Shown here: in pieces, positions 23,991 to 35,739 of the stretch
Numbering within the stretch: the first letter of the stretch is position 1
How the letters are laid out: each line of letters starts with the position of its first letter
Assembly (NCBI GenBank): GCA_947069175.1
Contig: CAMTDV010000003.1
Location: 28,856,853-28,920,852, forward strand
Length of the DNA stretch: 64,000 nucleotides
DNA from: Scalesia atractyloides
Lineage: Eukaryota; Streptophyta; Magnoliopsida; Asterales; Asteraceae
Reading direction: 5' to 3'
Notes under the pieces: generated by a model
The model's input: only the letters and a program-made list of their open reading frames with translations
Told to the model about the DNA's origin: nothing
Databases searched by the model: none
Made by a program: the position numbers and the translations under genes

Positions 23991-24599
23991 AAATCATTCC
24001 TCTTCTCATTAACCCACAATATCCCCACACTTGCTTATCACTTTGGTTATGGATAAAAGTTAAATCTCATGTTTATAATTTACAAAAATTTGAACGACAT
24101 TTCCCTAAGTTAGTAAAATTATGCCCAACAATCCCATTTTTACCAAATGACTTAGCTTCCATAACCACAACCATTCAAAACCCATCAAATTTATCTCAAC
24201 AAAACAACTATAAGCAAGTGTGGAATCAAAGGTAATGTAACACTTACAATTCTACAATGCATCATCAATAATGTAAGAAAGTGCCTTTGCTTTGTAGAAG
24301 ATAACAATACTAAGAATCTCAAGATTAACCAAAACCCACCAAGAATCCTAAAATTTTCGGACCCGAACGTCTAAAATTGACCACCCAAACCTTGAATTCT
24401 TCAAGCACAACTTCAAAATCCTTGCAAAAATTTTAGTAAAGATTAACCCAAAAATCACTCAATTTGGTGAAGATATGAAGATTTGGTTAAGTTGTGAAGG
24501 GTGTTCTTGAAAGGGTTTAAGGAATAAGAAAAAGGTATGTGGCTAGAAGATGTGAAGAAAGTTAGTGGTTAGGGTTAAATTTCGTATTTCACCTTTTGT

Positions 24600-24775
24600 T
24601 AGAGCGGGCCCACGCCTAGTGGCTACCGTAAGCTACAATGGTCACCGTAAGCTAGGGTGGTCACCGTAAGCTACGGTGGTCACCCGTTGTTTTGTGCACC
24701 GTAAGACAGGGGCTAAGCACCGTAAGCAATTTGAAGTCCACAGTAAGCTACGGTGGAGACCGTAACCTACGGTGG
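24600..24775. repeat. CCGTAAGCTACGG motif cluster
   Basis: Within about 175 bp there are seven or more copies of ACCGTAAGCTA(C/A)GGTGG or close variants (for example near 24626, 24644, 24663, 24737 and 24759). The core CACCGTAAGCTACGGTG is nearly its own reverse complement. The same motif occurs in both LTRs (17745-17875 and 32150-32215) and at 21430-21465. Confidence 0.8.
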
Positions 24776-25002
24776 TATCTGGCCATTTTTTTTTAATTCT
24801 TTTATATTTTTTTAACTATAAACGTTATGCTACCCCCCGCGAAAAACTCGTGTTGTCCTCAACACTATGTTTGAGAAATTCATAAGAACTTCCCCACACT
24901 TGTTTCAAACACAAGTCAAAACGAGTTCGGACAAATACTTGAAAACAAACTAACTAACCACTAAACTAAATATTTACACTACCAAACTTGGGCCTCTTAT
25001 GC

Positions 25003-26110
25003 TTAATCCACATCCCTAGGGCGTAAAATGTAGCCCACCTTGTCAAGCTCGAGATGTTTGATGTCATTCCCTTCCAAGTACAGTTTGAGCCGATGCCCAT
25101 TCACCGTTTGCTTCGTGTTAGTATGAACATCTATAATATCTACATCTCCAAACCTGCCCACTCTTGTGATTACATAAGGAACCATCCATTTGCTTTTCAA
25201 CGTTCCCGCAAACAACTTTAATCTTGAGTTGTACAACCAAACCTTTTGACCCACTTCAAAAGTTAATTTCCGGATCTTTGCATCATGGACCTTTTTAAGC
25301 TTATCCTTATACGCCGCCACACACTCATACGCTTCATCTTGGATTTCCTTTATCTCGCTCAACTGTAACTTACGGAGTCTACCCGCTTCGTCATAATCCG
25401 CGTTCACCGTAATAGCCCAATGTGCCCTATGCGCTAACTCCATCGATAAATGACATCCTTTCCAATACACTAACTGATAAGGAGTTGTGGAGTTTTATAA
25501 GCCATTCGATATGCCCACAACGCATCATCCAATTTGCTTGACCAATCTTTCCTATCCGTTCGTACCGTCTTCATTAGAATTTATTTGATTTGACGGTTAG
25601 ACACTTCAACTTGTCCACTAGTTTGCGGGTGATATGGCGTGGCAATTCGATGATTCACATTGTACCGTTTCAACAATTTCCTGAAATTAAAATTTTTGAA
25701 ATGCGAACCACCATCGCTGATTATAACCCTCGGAATCCCAACGCGAGCAAAAATATTTTATTGTACAAACTTACAAACTACCAAATGATCATTAGTTCTT
25801 GTTGGTATGGCTTCCATCCATTTTGAAACATAAACCACCGCAACCAAAATGTACAAGAACCCATTCGAGCTCGGAAAAGACCCCATAAAATCTATACCCC
25901 ATACATCAAAAATCTCAACCACCAAAATGGGTTGCATTGGCATCTCATCCTTTTCGAAATACTTCCATCTTTTTGCAATTAAGACAATTCCGGGCAAACT
26001 CACATGCATCCTTGAAAATTGCCGGCCAATAAAACCCACATGTAAGTAACCGATATCCCGTCTTGTGACCACTAAAGTTCCCCCCACAAGCGGATGAATG
26101 AGCATGAGTT
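25003..26110 (-). pseudogene. Athila integrase core and C-terminus
   Basis: On the minus strand the core reads [10 protein letters not shown] (D), ISDGGSHF near 25700 (D) and [11 protein letters not shown] near 25600 (E), so the three catalytic positions are visible. A stop follows the Glu block, and the frame is shifted near 25480-25600. The C-terminal part 25470-25003 reads AYKDKLKKVHDAKIRK, FEVGQKVWLYNSRLKLFAG, GTLKSKWMVPYVITRV and ends with a normal stop. No chromodomain is present, in line with Athila. Downstream on the coding strand is 3' region copy 2. Confidence 0.85.
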
Positions 26111-26860
26111 AAGATTTCTGACACTTTCGTTTCAGGCACACATCTCCGAATCACGTGATCGGGCCCAATTTTGAAAAGGTCCTGTTCATCCCATATATAT
26201 TGCTTGACTTGGACCATAAACTGTTGTCTTCTTCCCTTCGTCCAATGATTAGGAATAACACCCATAGACAAGTAGTTCACATAGTGAGCATACCACGATG
26301 CAACAGAAGTAGAAACAGCTAACAGTTGTTCATCGGGAAACCGTTCATTAATTTCACTAGCATCATCGATCCCCTCTATTGGAATTCGAGATAAATGACC
26401 TGTCACTACATTTTCACTTCCTTTCTTATCCCAAATTTCCAAGTCGAACTCTTGTAATAAAAGCACCCAACAAATCAATTGGGGCTTCTCATCTTTCTTC
26501 TCCATCAAGTAACGAACCGCACTATGGTCCGAATACACAACCACCTTGCTTCCCATATGTATGACCGAAACTTGTCCAAGGCATACACCACTTCTAACAA
26601 TTCCTTTTTATGTTGTGGTGTAATTCCGTTGTGCCTCGGACAATGGTTTGCTTGCATAATAAATTGCCACCGGCTTCTTATCAACTATTTGACCCAAGAC
26701 CGCTCCAATAGTTGTATCACTAGCATCACACATAATCTCAAACACCTTCGACCAATCCGGCGGTTGCAAAATGGGAGCTTTCACCAACTATTTCTTCAAG
26801 AAAGTAAAATCTTGCAAACATTCATTAGTAAAGTCAAAGGGTACATCTTTTAATAAGAAA
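25945..26860 (-). pseudogene. Athila RNase H and integrase zinc finger
   Basis: The RNase H starts near 26850 with ASDTTIGAVLGQ-like text broken by shifts (26556-26850). From 26556 it reads [39 protein letters not shown] and HLSRI, the end of the domain. Then follow the spacer and the HHCC finger of integrase: [16 protein letters not shown] and NCLNCKK. The strand, order and spacing match Ty3/gypsy pol. Confidence 0.8.
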
Positions 26861-26865
26861 TTACA

Positions 26866-27600
26866 CTAAGGTTTAGTAATAACACTGAAACCTTTAATAA
26901 ATCTCCGGTAAAATCCCGCATGTCCCAAAAATGACCTTACCCCTTTTACATTTTTAGGTGGAGGCAAAGATGATATTACCCAAATTTTTGCCTTATCCAC
27001 CTCCATCCCCCTTTCAGAAATAACATGACCCAACACAAGACACTCTTGGACCATGAAATGACTTTTCTCCCAACTAAGCACCAAGTTTTTCTCGACACAC
27101 CTTTTTAAAACTTTTTCCAACTCGTCGAGACAGAATTCAAAACTTATGCCAAAAATGGAGAAATCATCCTTGAATACCTCAAGTGACTCCCCAACCATGT
27201 CCGAAAAATACTCACCATACATCGTTGGGAAGTCGCCGGGGCATTACACAAACCAAATGGCATTCACCTAAAAGCATAAGTGCCATAGGGACACGTGAAA
27301 GTGGTCTTGTGTTGATCATCTGGGTGAATAGCAATGTGGTTATAACCCGAGTACCCATTCAAAAAGCAATAGTATTTTTGACCCGATAATTTTTCAATAA
27401 TTTGGTTAATGAAAGTTAATGGAAAATGGTCCTTAGAAGTCGCGGCATTCAATTTCCGGTAATCGATACAAGCACGCCACCCAGTGACCGGTCGGGTGGC
27501 GATTTGTTCACCATTTTCGTCTTTAATTACTTGAATACTGGTCTTTTTAGGCACCACTTGGGTAGGACTTACCCAAGCACTATCTTAAATGGGATAAATT
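26866..27600 (-). pseudogene. Athila reverse transcriptase, catalytic half
   Basis: 27557-27264 reads MVPKKTSIQVIKDENGE, GWRACIDYRKLNAATSKDHF, PLTFINQIIEKLSGQKYYCF and YGTYAFR; 27222-26866 then reads VFKDDFSIFG, where the Asp pair of the catalytic loop is intact though the usual Met before it is Lys, LVLSWEKSHFMVQECLVLGH and FYRRFIKGFSVI. A gap and stop between the two pieces and a stop at 27586 break the protein. Confidence 0.85.
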
Positions 27601-28500
27601 ATACCTGCATCTAACCATTTAATTACCTCCTTTTTTACCACTTCTTGTAGGTTTGGGTTTAATCTTCTTTGAAGTTCTCTAGTCGGCTTCTCATCCTCTG
27701 TTGTGATGATTTTATGCATGACAATAGATGGGCCAATTCCTTTCAAATCAGCAATCGTCCACCCAATAGCCGCCCTATTCGCTTTCAGCGCCTTCAACAA
27801 TTCATGCTCTTGGGCCGTCTCCAAGTTAGAGGCAATAATGACCGGTAAAGTCTCATTATCCGCTAAAAATGCATATTTCAAATGGCCCGGCAAATCTTTC
27901 AACTCTAACTTTGGTGGCTCCACTAATGATGGCTTTGTGCCCGAATTGATTTCCACCGGTAGGTTCTCGAACTGATGGGTCCACGACGGTCGCCCCTCTT
28001 TAACCTCCATAGCATCTTGCTCTTTTTCCTCCATCCTTAAAGCACATGCATGTACCTGCTCAGAAAAATCACAAACACAAGCATCTACACAATCTTTCTC
28101 ATACTCATGTGGCTCACATCCATCAACCAGATCTGCCATAAAACACTCATCAACACCAATAAAATTAGAAGTATTAGTAAAAGCATTCAATCTCATTTTT
28201 CTATAGCCAAATGTCATGTCAACCATACCAAGTCGACAATCAATCACAGCATGAGCGGTGCTCAAAAATGGCCGACCCAAAATAACATTTTGTTGTTATT
28301 TGTTATTTTGGGTCCGCAGATGAGTAATCTAGGACCAAAGAGTCTACCGGATAATAAAACGCGTCAACCTTCACTATGACATCTTGAACCATCCCTTGAG
28401 GTAACTTATGAGATAAATCAGCTAGAACAACCGTTATCTCAACCCGAGCTAATGGCGAAAGTCATAATGATCATATAAACCCCCTTGTAAAATACTTGCT
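27585..28500 (-). pseudogene. Athila protease end and RT N-terminus
   Basis: 28280-27585 is a 231-codon open frame. It starts with GRPFLSTAHAVIDCRLGMVD, the C-terminal block of the Athila protease, followed by an acidic Cys-containing linker and then KGIGPSIVMHKI, RRLNPNLQEVVKKEVIKWLD and AGIIYPI, the start of RT. The region 28280-28448 links to the protease active site but is frame-shifted, and a short direct repeat (TTTTGTTGTTATTTGTTATTTTG) lies near 28289. Confidence 0.8.
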
Positions 28501-29258
28501 CCGGCTCCAAGATCTAATAACGCCTTTGACATTGGAAAATTTCCAACTTGAATGTTAATTAATGGCGTTCCCGGATCTTGGAGTTTAGGAGGAAGATCCC
28601 CTTTTAGCACCGCATTTACTTGTCCGGTTAAGTCAACCCGCTTAGGCAATTTTTTCTTTTGTTGCCTCTTTTGGGTGCATAATTCTTTTAAAAATTTTGC
28701 ATAAGCGAATACTTGTTTAATTGCATCGTGTAAGGAAAGATTTACCTTGACTTGTTTGTAAATATCCCACAATTCCTCTTTTGGAGGACCCCTTGTTGAA
28801 ATAAAATTTATCTTACCCGGGTCAACTAAAGCTGATGGAAACGGAACTTGACTTGGTCCCCCTTCCTCATTTTTATCTTTTAAACTTTCACCCAACCCCG
28901 GTTTTTTAATTACCTTTTCAACTTTAGGGTCCTTAGACACCATTGGTGGTGAGACTTCATCCTCATCACTTTCATTTCCCGTAATATCTTCAACCATCCC
29001 ATCAACCAAACCCGGTGACAAGTTTGCCTTAAATTCTTTACCACTTATTAAGACACTAACATGGTTAATATGAATATTACGTGATGAACTATGAGAAGGA
29101 TTTACCTTAGTGTCGCTAGGAAGTTGGCCTTTACCTTTTTTCAACTCTGCTACCTCGGTTGCAAGTTGACCCATTTGAGTGGTTAACGTTTGGATGCTTT
29201 TGTCATGAACCTCATCCTTTTGCCTTCGAGCTTCATTAAGTTGATTTCTGCTTTGCAT
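28449..29258 (-). pseudogene. Athila Gag C-terminus and protease active-site region
   Basis: This 269-codon frame is the longest piece of the element. It begins with a predicted coiled coil (KSIQTLTTQMGQLATEVAEL), a linker rich in charged residues, LSLHDAIKQVFAYAKFLKEL, KKKLPKRVDLTGQVNAVLKG, and ends with NFPMSKALLDLGAGASIL, which corresponds to the protease active site (usually LLDLGASVN in Athila). The catalytic Asp is present. It ends at a stop shortly after. Confidence 0.8.
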
Positions 29259-29264
29259 ATCTTG

Positions 29265-31222
29265 TTACATCCGGAGCATATCCATAACTTCATTCCCCCT
29301 TGATGAAATTTGACCTGTAGTACCACTTTGGTCACCCGATTGTTGAAATTGCCCTTGGTAGCCTTGACTATTTCCACCCCTAAAAGTACCTTGATTCAAT
29401 TGTTGGCATGGAACGAAATTTCGTTGAGCTCCTTGGAAATTTGGATTCGCTTGATTCGTCGGGTTCCCATAACGAGAATTAGGATGATTCCTTAACCTGG
29501 GGCGGTATGTGTTCGAGTTTATATTAAAATTGTGACCACCCCCTTGAACAGCATTCACCTCTTCTGCTTGACCTTCACCCACACCCAACAAACACACATA
29601 GCCGCATGACCAATTCATTACAATTTGTACAAACATCATATACCTGATTAGTTGCTTGTACCCCTCTATCATCAACTGCATAAACTTGAGGTCTTGTAAT
29701 GACGTGCCTTGCCCTTCTTGAAGATTGCGCTTTTCTTTTAGACTTGACCGCCATTTGCTCCAAAAATGCCCAATCATCTTGCTCAATTTTTTTACCAAAC
29801 GTACCATTAGTAATCGACGTTCAATCACGAGCATCTTCCGAACTCAACCCCTCACGAAAAGCATTCAATAACTCCCAAAGTGCAATGCCATGATGAGGAC
29901 AATTTTTCAACATCATGTTAAACCTCTCGAATGCTTCATGAAACATCTCACCCGGTTGTTGTTGAGAACTTCTCCAGCTCCGCCTAGCCTTATTAGTCTT
30001 TTGAGCCATGAAAAACTCTTTAGAGAACGTTGTTGCATGTCGGCCCCATGTGTATATTGATGCGGATGGTAAAGTATGGAACCATCTTTTTGCCTTGTCT
30101 TCCAAAGAGAATTGGAAGAGTACCAACTTAGCATCATCTGAAGAAAAACCTTTCCCTCCAATAGTGTTGCAAAGAGAATCATATGTCTCCAAATGGAAGT
30201 ACGGTTCCTCCGTTGCTAGCCCTTTGTACTTCGGCAAACTTTGAAGTGCGGTTGTTCTAACCTCAAATGTCCTTCCATCCGGGTGATGAGGTATCACCAC
30301 CGGAGAAGGGTTATTAGTGATAACAAGCCTAAAATGAGCTTCAATCCCCCTCACAACCTCTCGGTGATATCTTCACGGAGCACCCAATGGTACTCTTGGT
30401 CGACCCGCTTAACCTTGCCTTAGCCCTTGAGGTGCAAACTGTTGTTGGTATTGAGGTTGTTGCATTTGTGGTTGCTGCATCGGCCTTTGAAATTGAGGTT
30501 GTTGATGTTGAAGTTGAACTTGTTGTAGATGCATTGGTCATTGAAACTGTGGCCCTTGTTGGCGAATTTGTTGTACCCTCGTGGGTTGCCTAACCACTTC
30601 TTGAACTTGTTCCAGTTGTTGCCTTTGCTGGTAAACCGTTCCTCCTTGAGGTCCCAAATTGCCTCCATCTCCCGCGTAATAATTAAATCTCTTCTTCGTA
30701 TCCTCCAAATTCTTCCTCATACCCGTCATCAAATCCATCTTCTCCTACACCGAATATTGCACAAATTGAGAAGATGGATAATGAAAACCCGGTTGGTTTT
30801 GTGGTGGAAGTGTAGAAGTGGTATGAACAATAGTTGAACTTGGTGGAAATGGTTCGGTGGTGGTTGTTGGGTGGAAGATGATCGACTGGAAGTTAGGAAA
30901 AAGGATGAAAAAGGTGGAACCATTGATGTGGGGCTGTAATTAGGAACAGGTCCAGTTTGGGTAGTTGTAGATGATGTGGTGTTGGTTGGGTTGACTTCAT
31001 GTGTTGAAGTAGGATGGGCGGTAGGAATTGGTGGAGGTGTGGATGGTGATGTTTGACTTGTAGTGGAAGGTAATGGATCCATGGTGTTAATCGTGAAATT
31101 GGTGTTGTTGGTGAACCACTAATTTTATTTTCTCGTAACAAAACTCTGTTTCTTTGCAAAGTTCGTTCGATCTCCGGATCAAATGCCAATGGTGATTGCT
31201 TGTGAGAGCCTCTAGTATGCAT
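29265..31222 (-). pseudogene. Athila gag, broken
   Basis: A plausible start is at 31222 (MHTRGSHKQSPLAFDPEIER). Then follows a Ser/Thr/Pro/Gln-rich low-complexity stretch with frame changes (30360-31080). The conserved retrotransposon-gag domain is at 30354-29821: MRGIEAHFRLVITNNPS, LPKYKGLATEEPYFHLETYD, LVLFQFSLEDKAKRWFHTLP and AFERFNMMLKNCPHHGIALW. A degenerate knuckle (VCTNCN with later Cys lost) lies near 29640, then an Asn/Gln-rich tail to 29265. Confidence 0.8.
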
Positions 31223-31312
31223 GCACCTATAAATACCTGCACACTAACACAACCTGCTTAAATCCAGAAAATAACAAACTATACTATCAAAGATAACACA
31301 CATTGTGCACTA

Positions 31313-31330
31313 CTCCCCGACGGGGTGCCA
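31313..31330 (-). other. Athila primer-binding site, tRNA-Asp-like
   Basis: On the coding strand TGGCACCCCGTCGGGGAG lies five bases inside the 5' LTR. Athila elements usually carry TGGCGCCGTTGCCGGGG, complementary to tRNA-Asp; this site has the same layout with several changes. The GC core CCCCGACGGGG is self-complementary. Confidence 0.55.
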
Positions 31331-31335
31331 ATATT

Positions 31336-32437
31336 TGAGGTGATGTCGTAGTCTCATGTAAATTTAATTCAAATACTACTAATAGTTAGTGGTAAGTGGG
31401 TATCGAACACAGGGAGTTGGTGGAATATGTGCTATCTAAAGTTTATACTAAGTTAACTAATTTATCTAAATTGCAAGAAAATGAATTCAAGATTTTTGGT
31501 GTTTAGGTTTCAAAATTAAACAAGTTGTAATTCAAATATTGGTTTTCAAACAGATTAGAAGCAAGTAATCATCCTAAGTTTCCGGTTTCAATTAACATTC
31601 GTGTTTTAAATCCAACTAGAAAGAATCACATAGACATGACTCGTGTTATAACTATTTGTTCGTGATGAAAGGGAACTAAGTACTTGGATTACAAAGATAC
31701 GAGGTTGTTACCCGATGACCAATTAACCAATATCTAACCCTAAACCCTCCCGTGATATCTCGATTGTCAATGTCACCAAGAACGTACGATTAAGGCTAAG
31801 ATCAAAAAACCAACAGTTTACAAACAAATATTCAAACACCATAATAAACTACAAACATTGCAAGTCTATTATTATAAAAATTAAGGACAAAAACAATTGT
31901 TTCAAGCAAGCCTTTAACCTAGGATGATCACAATGAGTTTAGCCACTCATGGTCTTGCAAATCATCACACCGTCATATGTCATGTTCATATGAATCATAA
32001 ACACCAAACAAATGTTAGAAATTGTTCTTGAACCAAATGTGACACTCAAAATCGCCTCTAGAACTCTGCAAAAACGTCTCCTATGATTGACATGCAAAAG
32101 CCTCTTGAAAACCGGTTTAAATAGGGCAGTTACACTTTTCTCGCAGGTCACCGTGCATAGAAGATATCAGACCTCACCGTAAACAACGGTGCCCACCGTA
32201 GCTTACGGTAGTCAGCAGTTTTTCCATTTTTCTTTTCTTATCAGCTCTCCATGTCTCCGTTTTCTCTTGGCCAAGTGCAAGCTCCCATCAAAGCACGTTA
32301 CAATGGCTTGTGTATGCTCTTCGGTACCTACAAAGCCATACACACCATAGTTATCAAATTCTAATAATTAACCGAAATAAGTGCTGGATATTGATTGTTT
32401 TAAAGCACTTGAGGGTTGTCCAATGGACCAACAGTCA
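31336..32437 (-). repeat. Athila 5' LTR (right end)
   Basis: It runs from TGAGGTGATGTCGTAGTCTC to GGACCAACAGTCA, 1102 bp, and matches 16918-18095 throughout. It has fewer quasi-palindrome copies (about 32150-32215). The outer edge is followed by the ATGTG target duplication. Confidence 0.85.
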
Positions 32438-32442
32438 ATGTG
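32438..32442. repeat. Target-site duplication ATGTG, right
   Basis: This is the partner of 16913-16917. The flanking C1 sequence continues on the minus strand with the protease motif VDSGCSRH just to the right. Confidence 0.85.
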
Positions 32443-35259
32443 CCTGGAACAACCACTATCGACGATCCAAAGTTTAACGACAGCCCTCTATAGCCGTTCC
32501 TACACATACAAAGGGATTAATTAGAAACTGAAACCAAGGCCATTGTAGATCTGGGTTGACCATCACTGTCAATATAAGAAACTTCACGAAATATCAAATG
32601 AGCATTCGCAGTGGTATAGGTTTGTGAAGATAAAGATGATTGCGACGATTGTGAAGACTTGGACTTAGATCTAGCAAGAATTGGACTGAGATCTAGCAAG
32701 AATTTTGGGTTTCCAAATTTTAGAATTAGTATTGTTAGAAACAGTTTTAGATGTTATACTTGACTTCGTTGACTTATTTTGGAAACTTTGCATGTTTGTG
32801 AACTTTTAATTATATTTCTTTGCTAGATTTTAGTCTCCATCAAATGGCTTAGCTTTAGTGAATCGATTTCTAGTGGATTAATAAAGCTTAACCGGCTGAC
32901 GATATGCGTTCTTTTAGTAGTAAGGCATAGAAGGACGATGAACACAATTTCTAGCTATGTGCCCTGGAATTCCCCAATTAAAACAAGTTTGTCTCTTTGA
33001 GAAAAAAGACATTTAGTTTAGCTTGTGTTATTCTAGGGAGCTGATTCGATCTCTTCTTTCCACTTGGTACTCATCGCTTATGTGCACGTTTGGACTTGGG
33101 TGAAACCTTCTCAAAATCACTAGCACAAGAGTGAGTTTTGATAACTTTACCCTTTAACTGAGTTTCAGCTTGCTTTTGAGTTGGTTTTTCCTTTTGTTTT
33201 TCATTCACTATATCAATAGATTTTTCAACTTGTGTTAACTTTTTGTTTCGCTTCTTATTATATTTGTGATCTCTTTTTCTTTAATGGAGTAGATTTTTTA
33301 GAACTCCTGTAGAAACTTCCTCTTTAAAATATGAACTTTTGGGAACAACTAATTCTGGTTTCTTAGATGATGAGGGAATTGATCTCTCACTTCTTTCTAA
33401 GACAGTGGGTTTGGATTCAATAGAAAAAGTCAAATCCTCATAAAGACATTGCTCATCATCTGACATACAAAAATCTTCAGTCTGATTCTCAAGCTTGATG
33501 CGAATATCAAACGAGCCCTGCTTGTCAACTATCTCAATATCATTCACACATTCAGACAAGACAATATTATCAACTTAATCAGTTTAAGAGGATTTTGAGA
33601 CATCAGTTGATGCTTCAGACATTCTGGCATAGTTTTCTGAGTCAGTCGAAACATTTTCATCACAACTAGAATTTGAAACCACGAAATTTAACTTTGAGTT
33701 TTACCAACACTATTAGAAAAACTGTTAGAAAAACCCTTAGTCTCAGGAAGCATAGAGTGAACAAAGTTCCAAACATAAAAATTATGTTCAACACATAAAG
33801 AATCATTCGAACCAATAGTAGCATTCGAACGTGGTTCATCATCCACTTGAGTTTGCTCGTCAACTATCACTTACTCTTCACATGAGCTAGAACAGTTACT
33901 ATTGACTACAGAGTCACAATTTGACAAATTTTCCTGATGCCCCCTATTGACGTTTCTACTAACTCCTTTTTTTTATTTTGATTTTTTAACTAATTCATTT
34001 GAAAAGTTTTGAGTAGAATCAATGCTTTTAATAATATCCATGGGTTTTCTAAAATCAGTTGGTCTAGCATGTTTTTGTTTGAAAGGTTCCCTTGGAACAT
34101 AATCGTTTGGCATACCGTAAATCATATTTTTCTTGTTTTCTTAGATCTTGCTTAGTAGTGGGCATTCTAGAATAATTATGATTATATGGAGGCGGAACCC
34201 GTGTATAACCCAAACCTTTTCCTTTGTTTTCCTTATATGCCAATTTCACATCACACAGATTTCAAACAACGTCACCGGATGTATCAAACTTCTTTATGTT
34301 TAACTCAGTTTGTTGATACTTACCAGCTAGAAGTTCTAGCATAGCTCTCACAGAATCTAGTTTTATGATTTTATATTAAGTTTATTTTTATAGTCATGGA
34401 CCCAACATTGCTATTGATTAAGATCCTTGTGGAGATGAGCTATGTCCTTTTTTCTTCTTCAACCTTTTCATTGAGCAACTTGTCGTTCTCTCTAAGGCCA
34501 ATGCACTTTGACATTGCACTACTGTAATCTTTAATTAAATTAAAGTTGTGTGCCCTCATATGTGCAACCTTATTACTACAATGATCGGAACATAAAAAAA
34601 GCGTTTATCATTTCAGAGAGTGATTTAGGTTCATCTGTCTGTGCCATCAAGTAGTGATTTATTGGTGCAGCTTTAGAGATATTGAGTGATTCTACGCGTG
34701 CCACTGAATCTGACTAGTTGAAACCTTGTTGCTCTTGAAGCATCAATGACTTTCCAGCTCCGGTGTCTCCTTGGCTTGTTGAAGTTTGTGCAGGCGTCAT
34801 GGGTACCATAGCTCCTTCATCGTTCTGAGCTTAAGTAGTCTGACTACGAACGTATCCTACAGGTGCCTTCTTGCAGTCTCTAGCAGAGTGTCACGGCTGG
34901 TAACATCTCATTTTGTCTCTCATGGGTCCACTACGAAGATTTGACATTGGATGACGACCAAACTTTTTCTAAATTTTTCAGCTCTAAATGCTGCCATGGC
35001 CAAGTTCCAGGACACATCCAACTCTTCTATGTCTTCTTCAAAAACGTTATCAATTTCAGTGGCTAAAACAGATGGGGGCAAGAGATCGCCTGCTAAAAAG
35101 GCATGTAAATTGTTAAGCATAGATGTTGCAAAAGCAAGTCTTTCTTCATTTTTCTTGGTTAGAAACGTTGTATTTTGAGTTGTGGTAGAGGAAGTAGCGC
35201 CTTGAGTTGGTGAAGTGGTTATAGGATTGTAAAACATGGTGGAGTACTGAGGTTGTGGT
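32443..35259 (-). pseudogene. Copia C1 gag C-terminus, linker and protease start
   Basis: Read leftwards from 35259: PITTSPTQGATSS, KKNEERLAFATSMLNNLHAF, EEDIEELDVSWNLAMAAFRA, the decayed first zinc knuckle at 34874-34912 (CYQP, stop, HSARDC), a long linker with GLGYTRVPPPYNHNYS (34064-34249), the second knuckle CFNWGIPGHIARNC at 32944-32985 in which the second Cys is Trp, SDGQPRSTMALVSVSN (32517-32560) and the protease block VDSGCSRH at about 32443-32475. The layout with two spaced knuckles and a long linker resembles large copia (Sirevirus-like) elements. It has many stops. Confidence 0.75.
35255..35259. repeat. Target-site duplication GTGGT, left (right copy 44795-44799)
   Basis: GTGGT precedes TGTAGGTCCC of the C2 left LTR and recurs right after the right LTR at 44795-44799. 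C1 gag continues across the site on both sides. Confidence 0.9.
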
Positions 35260-35739
35260 TGTAGGTCCCCTAATCCGTATGGATCTTCATAGAACCGTCT
35301 ATCCAACCTAGAGTGCGGAATCCTCGAGATCAGAGTATCACAGAAATACGAGTAGGAACAACTATCACAATAAACCCGATCTTTATTGATTATCTATCAC
35401 AATGATTACAATCAATCTAGATCACACGAATTCATCCAAGTCAATCTCTCTACGAATTCTCTCTCAACTCTCTCTGAAGTGACTAACTGAGCAACCTTAA
35501 CCCTAATGCAAAACTCTGTTATATAGAGACAGGTTTGCAACTGGGCTAGGGTTTAACCACATGGTCTGCAAATTGGTCTAGGCCCAATTCGCCTACTACT
35601 CCCTATAATGAGGGTCTGGTTTGGCCCAAGCACTACAACTAACTATTACAAAACTAAACCCGCTAACTGTTTATCGATTTACTAATTACATGATATCCAA
35701 AGACCAAATCTAAGCTGTTGTCACAAATATGCACCAACA
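35260..35739 (-). repeat. C2 3' LTR
   Basis: 480 bp, TGTAGGTCCCC ... CACCAACA. On its right side AACTCCCCCTTAAC is, on the coding strand, the polypurine tract GTTAAGGGGGAGTT that primes plus-strand synthesis. Confidence 0.9.

Larger units (their letters stand above)
21851..24955 (-). repeat. Athila 3' region, copy 2
   Basis: This second copy of the region lies directly downstream of integrase. On the coding strand it is followed by the purine-rich TTAAGTGTGGGGATG and the partial LTR. It has a deletion of about 720 bp in the env-like ORF (junction near 23155) and an additional 260 bp near 24475-24735 that holds several CCGTAAGCTACGG motifs. Confidence 0.8.
16918..32437 (-). mobile_element. 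Athila-type Ty3/gypsy element, composite, inserted in copia C1
   Basis: The element spans 15,520 bp between perfect ATGTG duplications, with LTRs at both ends, a primer-binding site by the right LTR and a purine tract by the left LTR, so it reads on the minus strand. Coding order is gag, protease, RT, RNase H, integrase, then an extra env-like ORF after integrase, as in Athila elements; there is no chromodomain. The 3' noncoding/env-like region is present twice with a partial LTR between. All coding parts are broken. Confidence 0.85.

Noticed and set aside
18096..24955. An endogenous pararetrovirus or other virus behind the env-like ORF
   Set aside because: The ORF lies between integrase and LTR in a classic LTR element with target duplication; no viral coat, movement or replicase motif was seen.
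30387..30837. Plus-strand Val- and Leu-rich ORFs
   Set aside because: They are antisense to the low-complexity Pro/Thr/Gln-rich part of Athila Gag.
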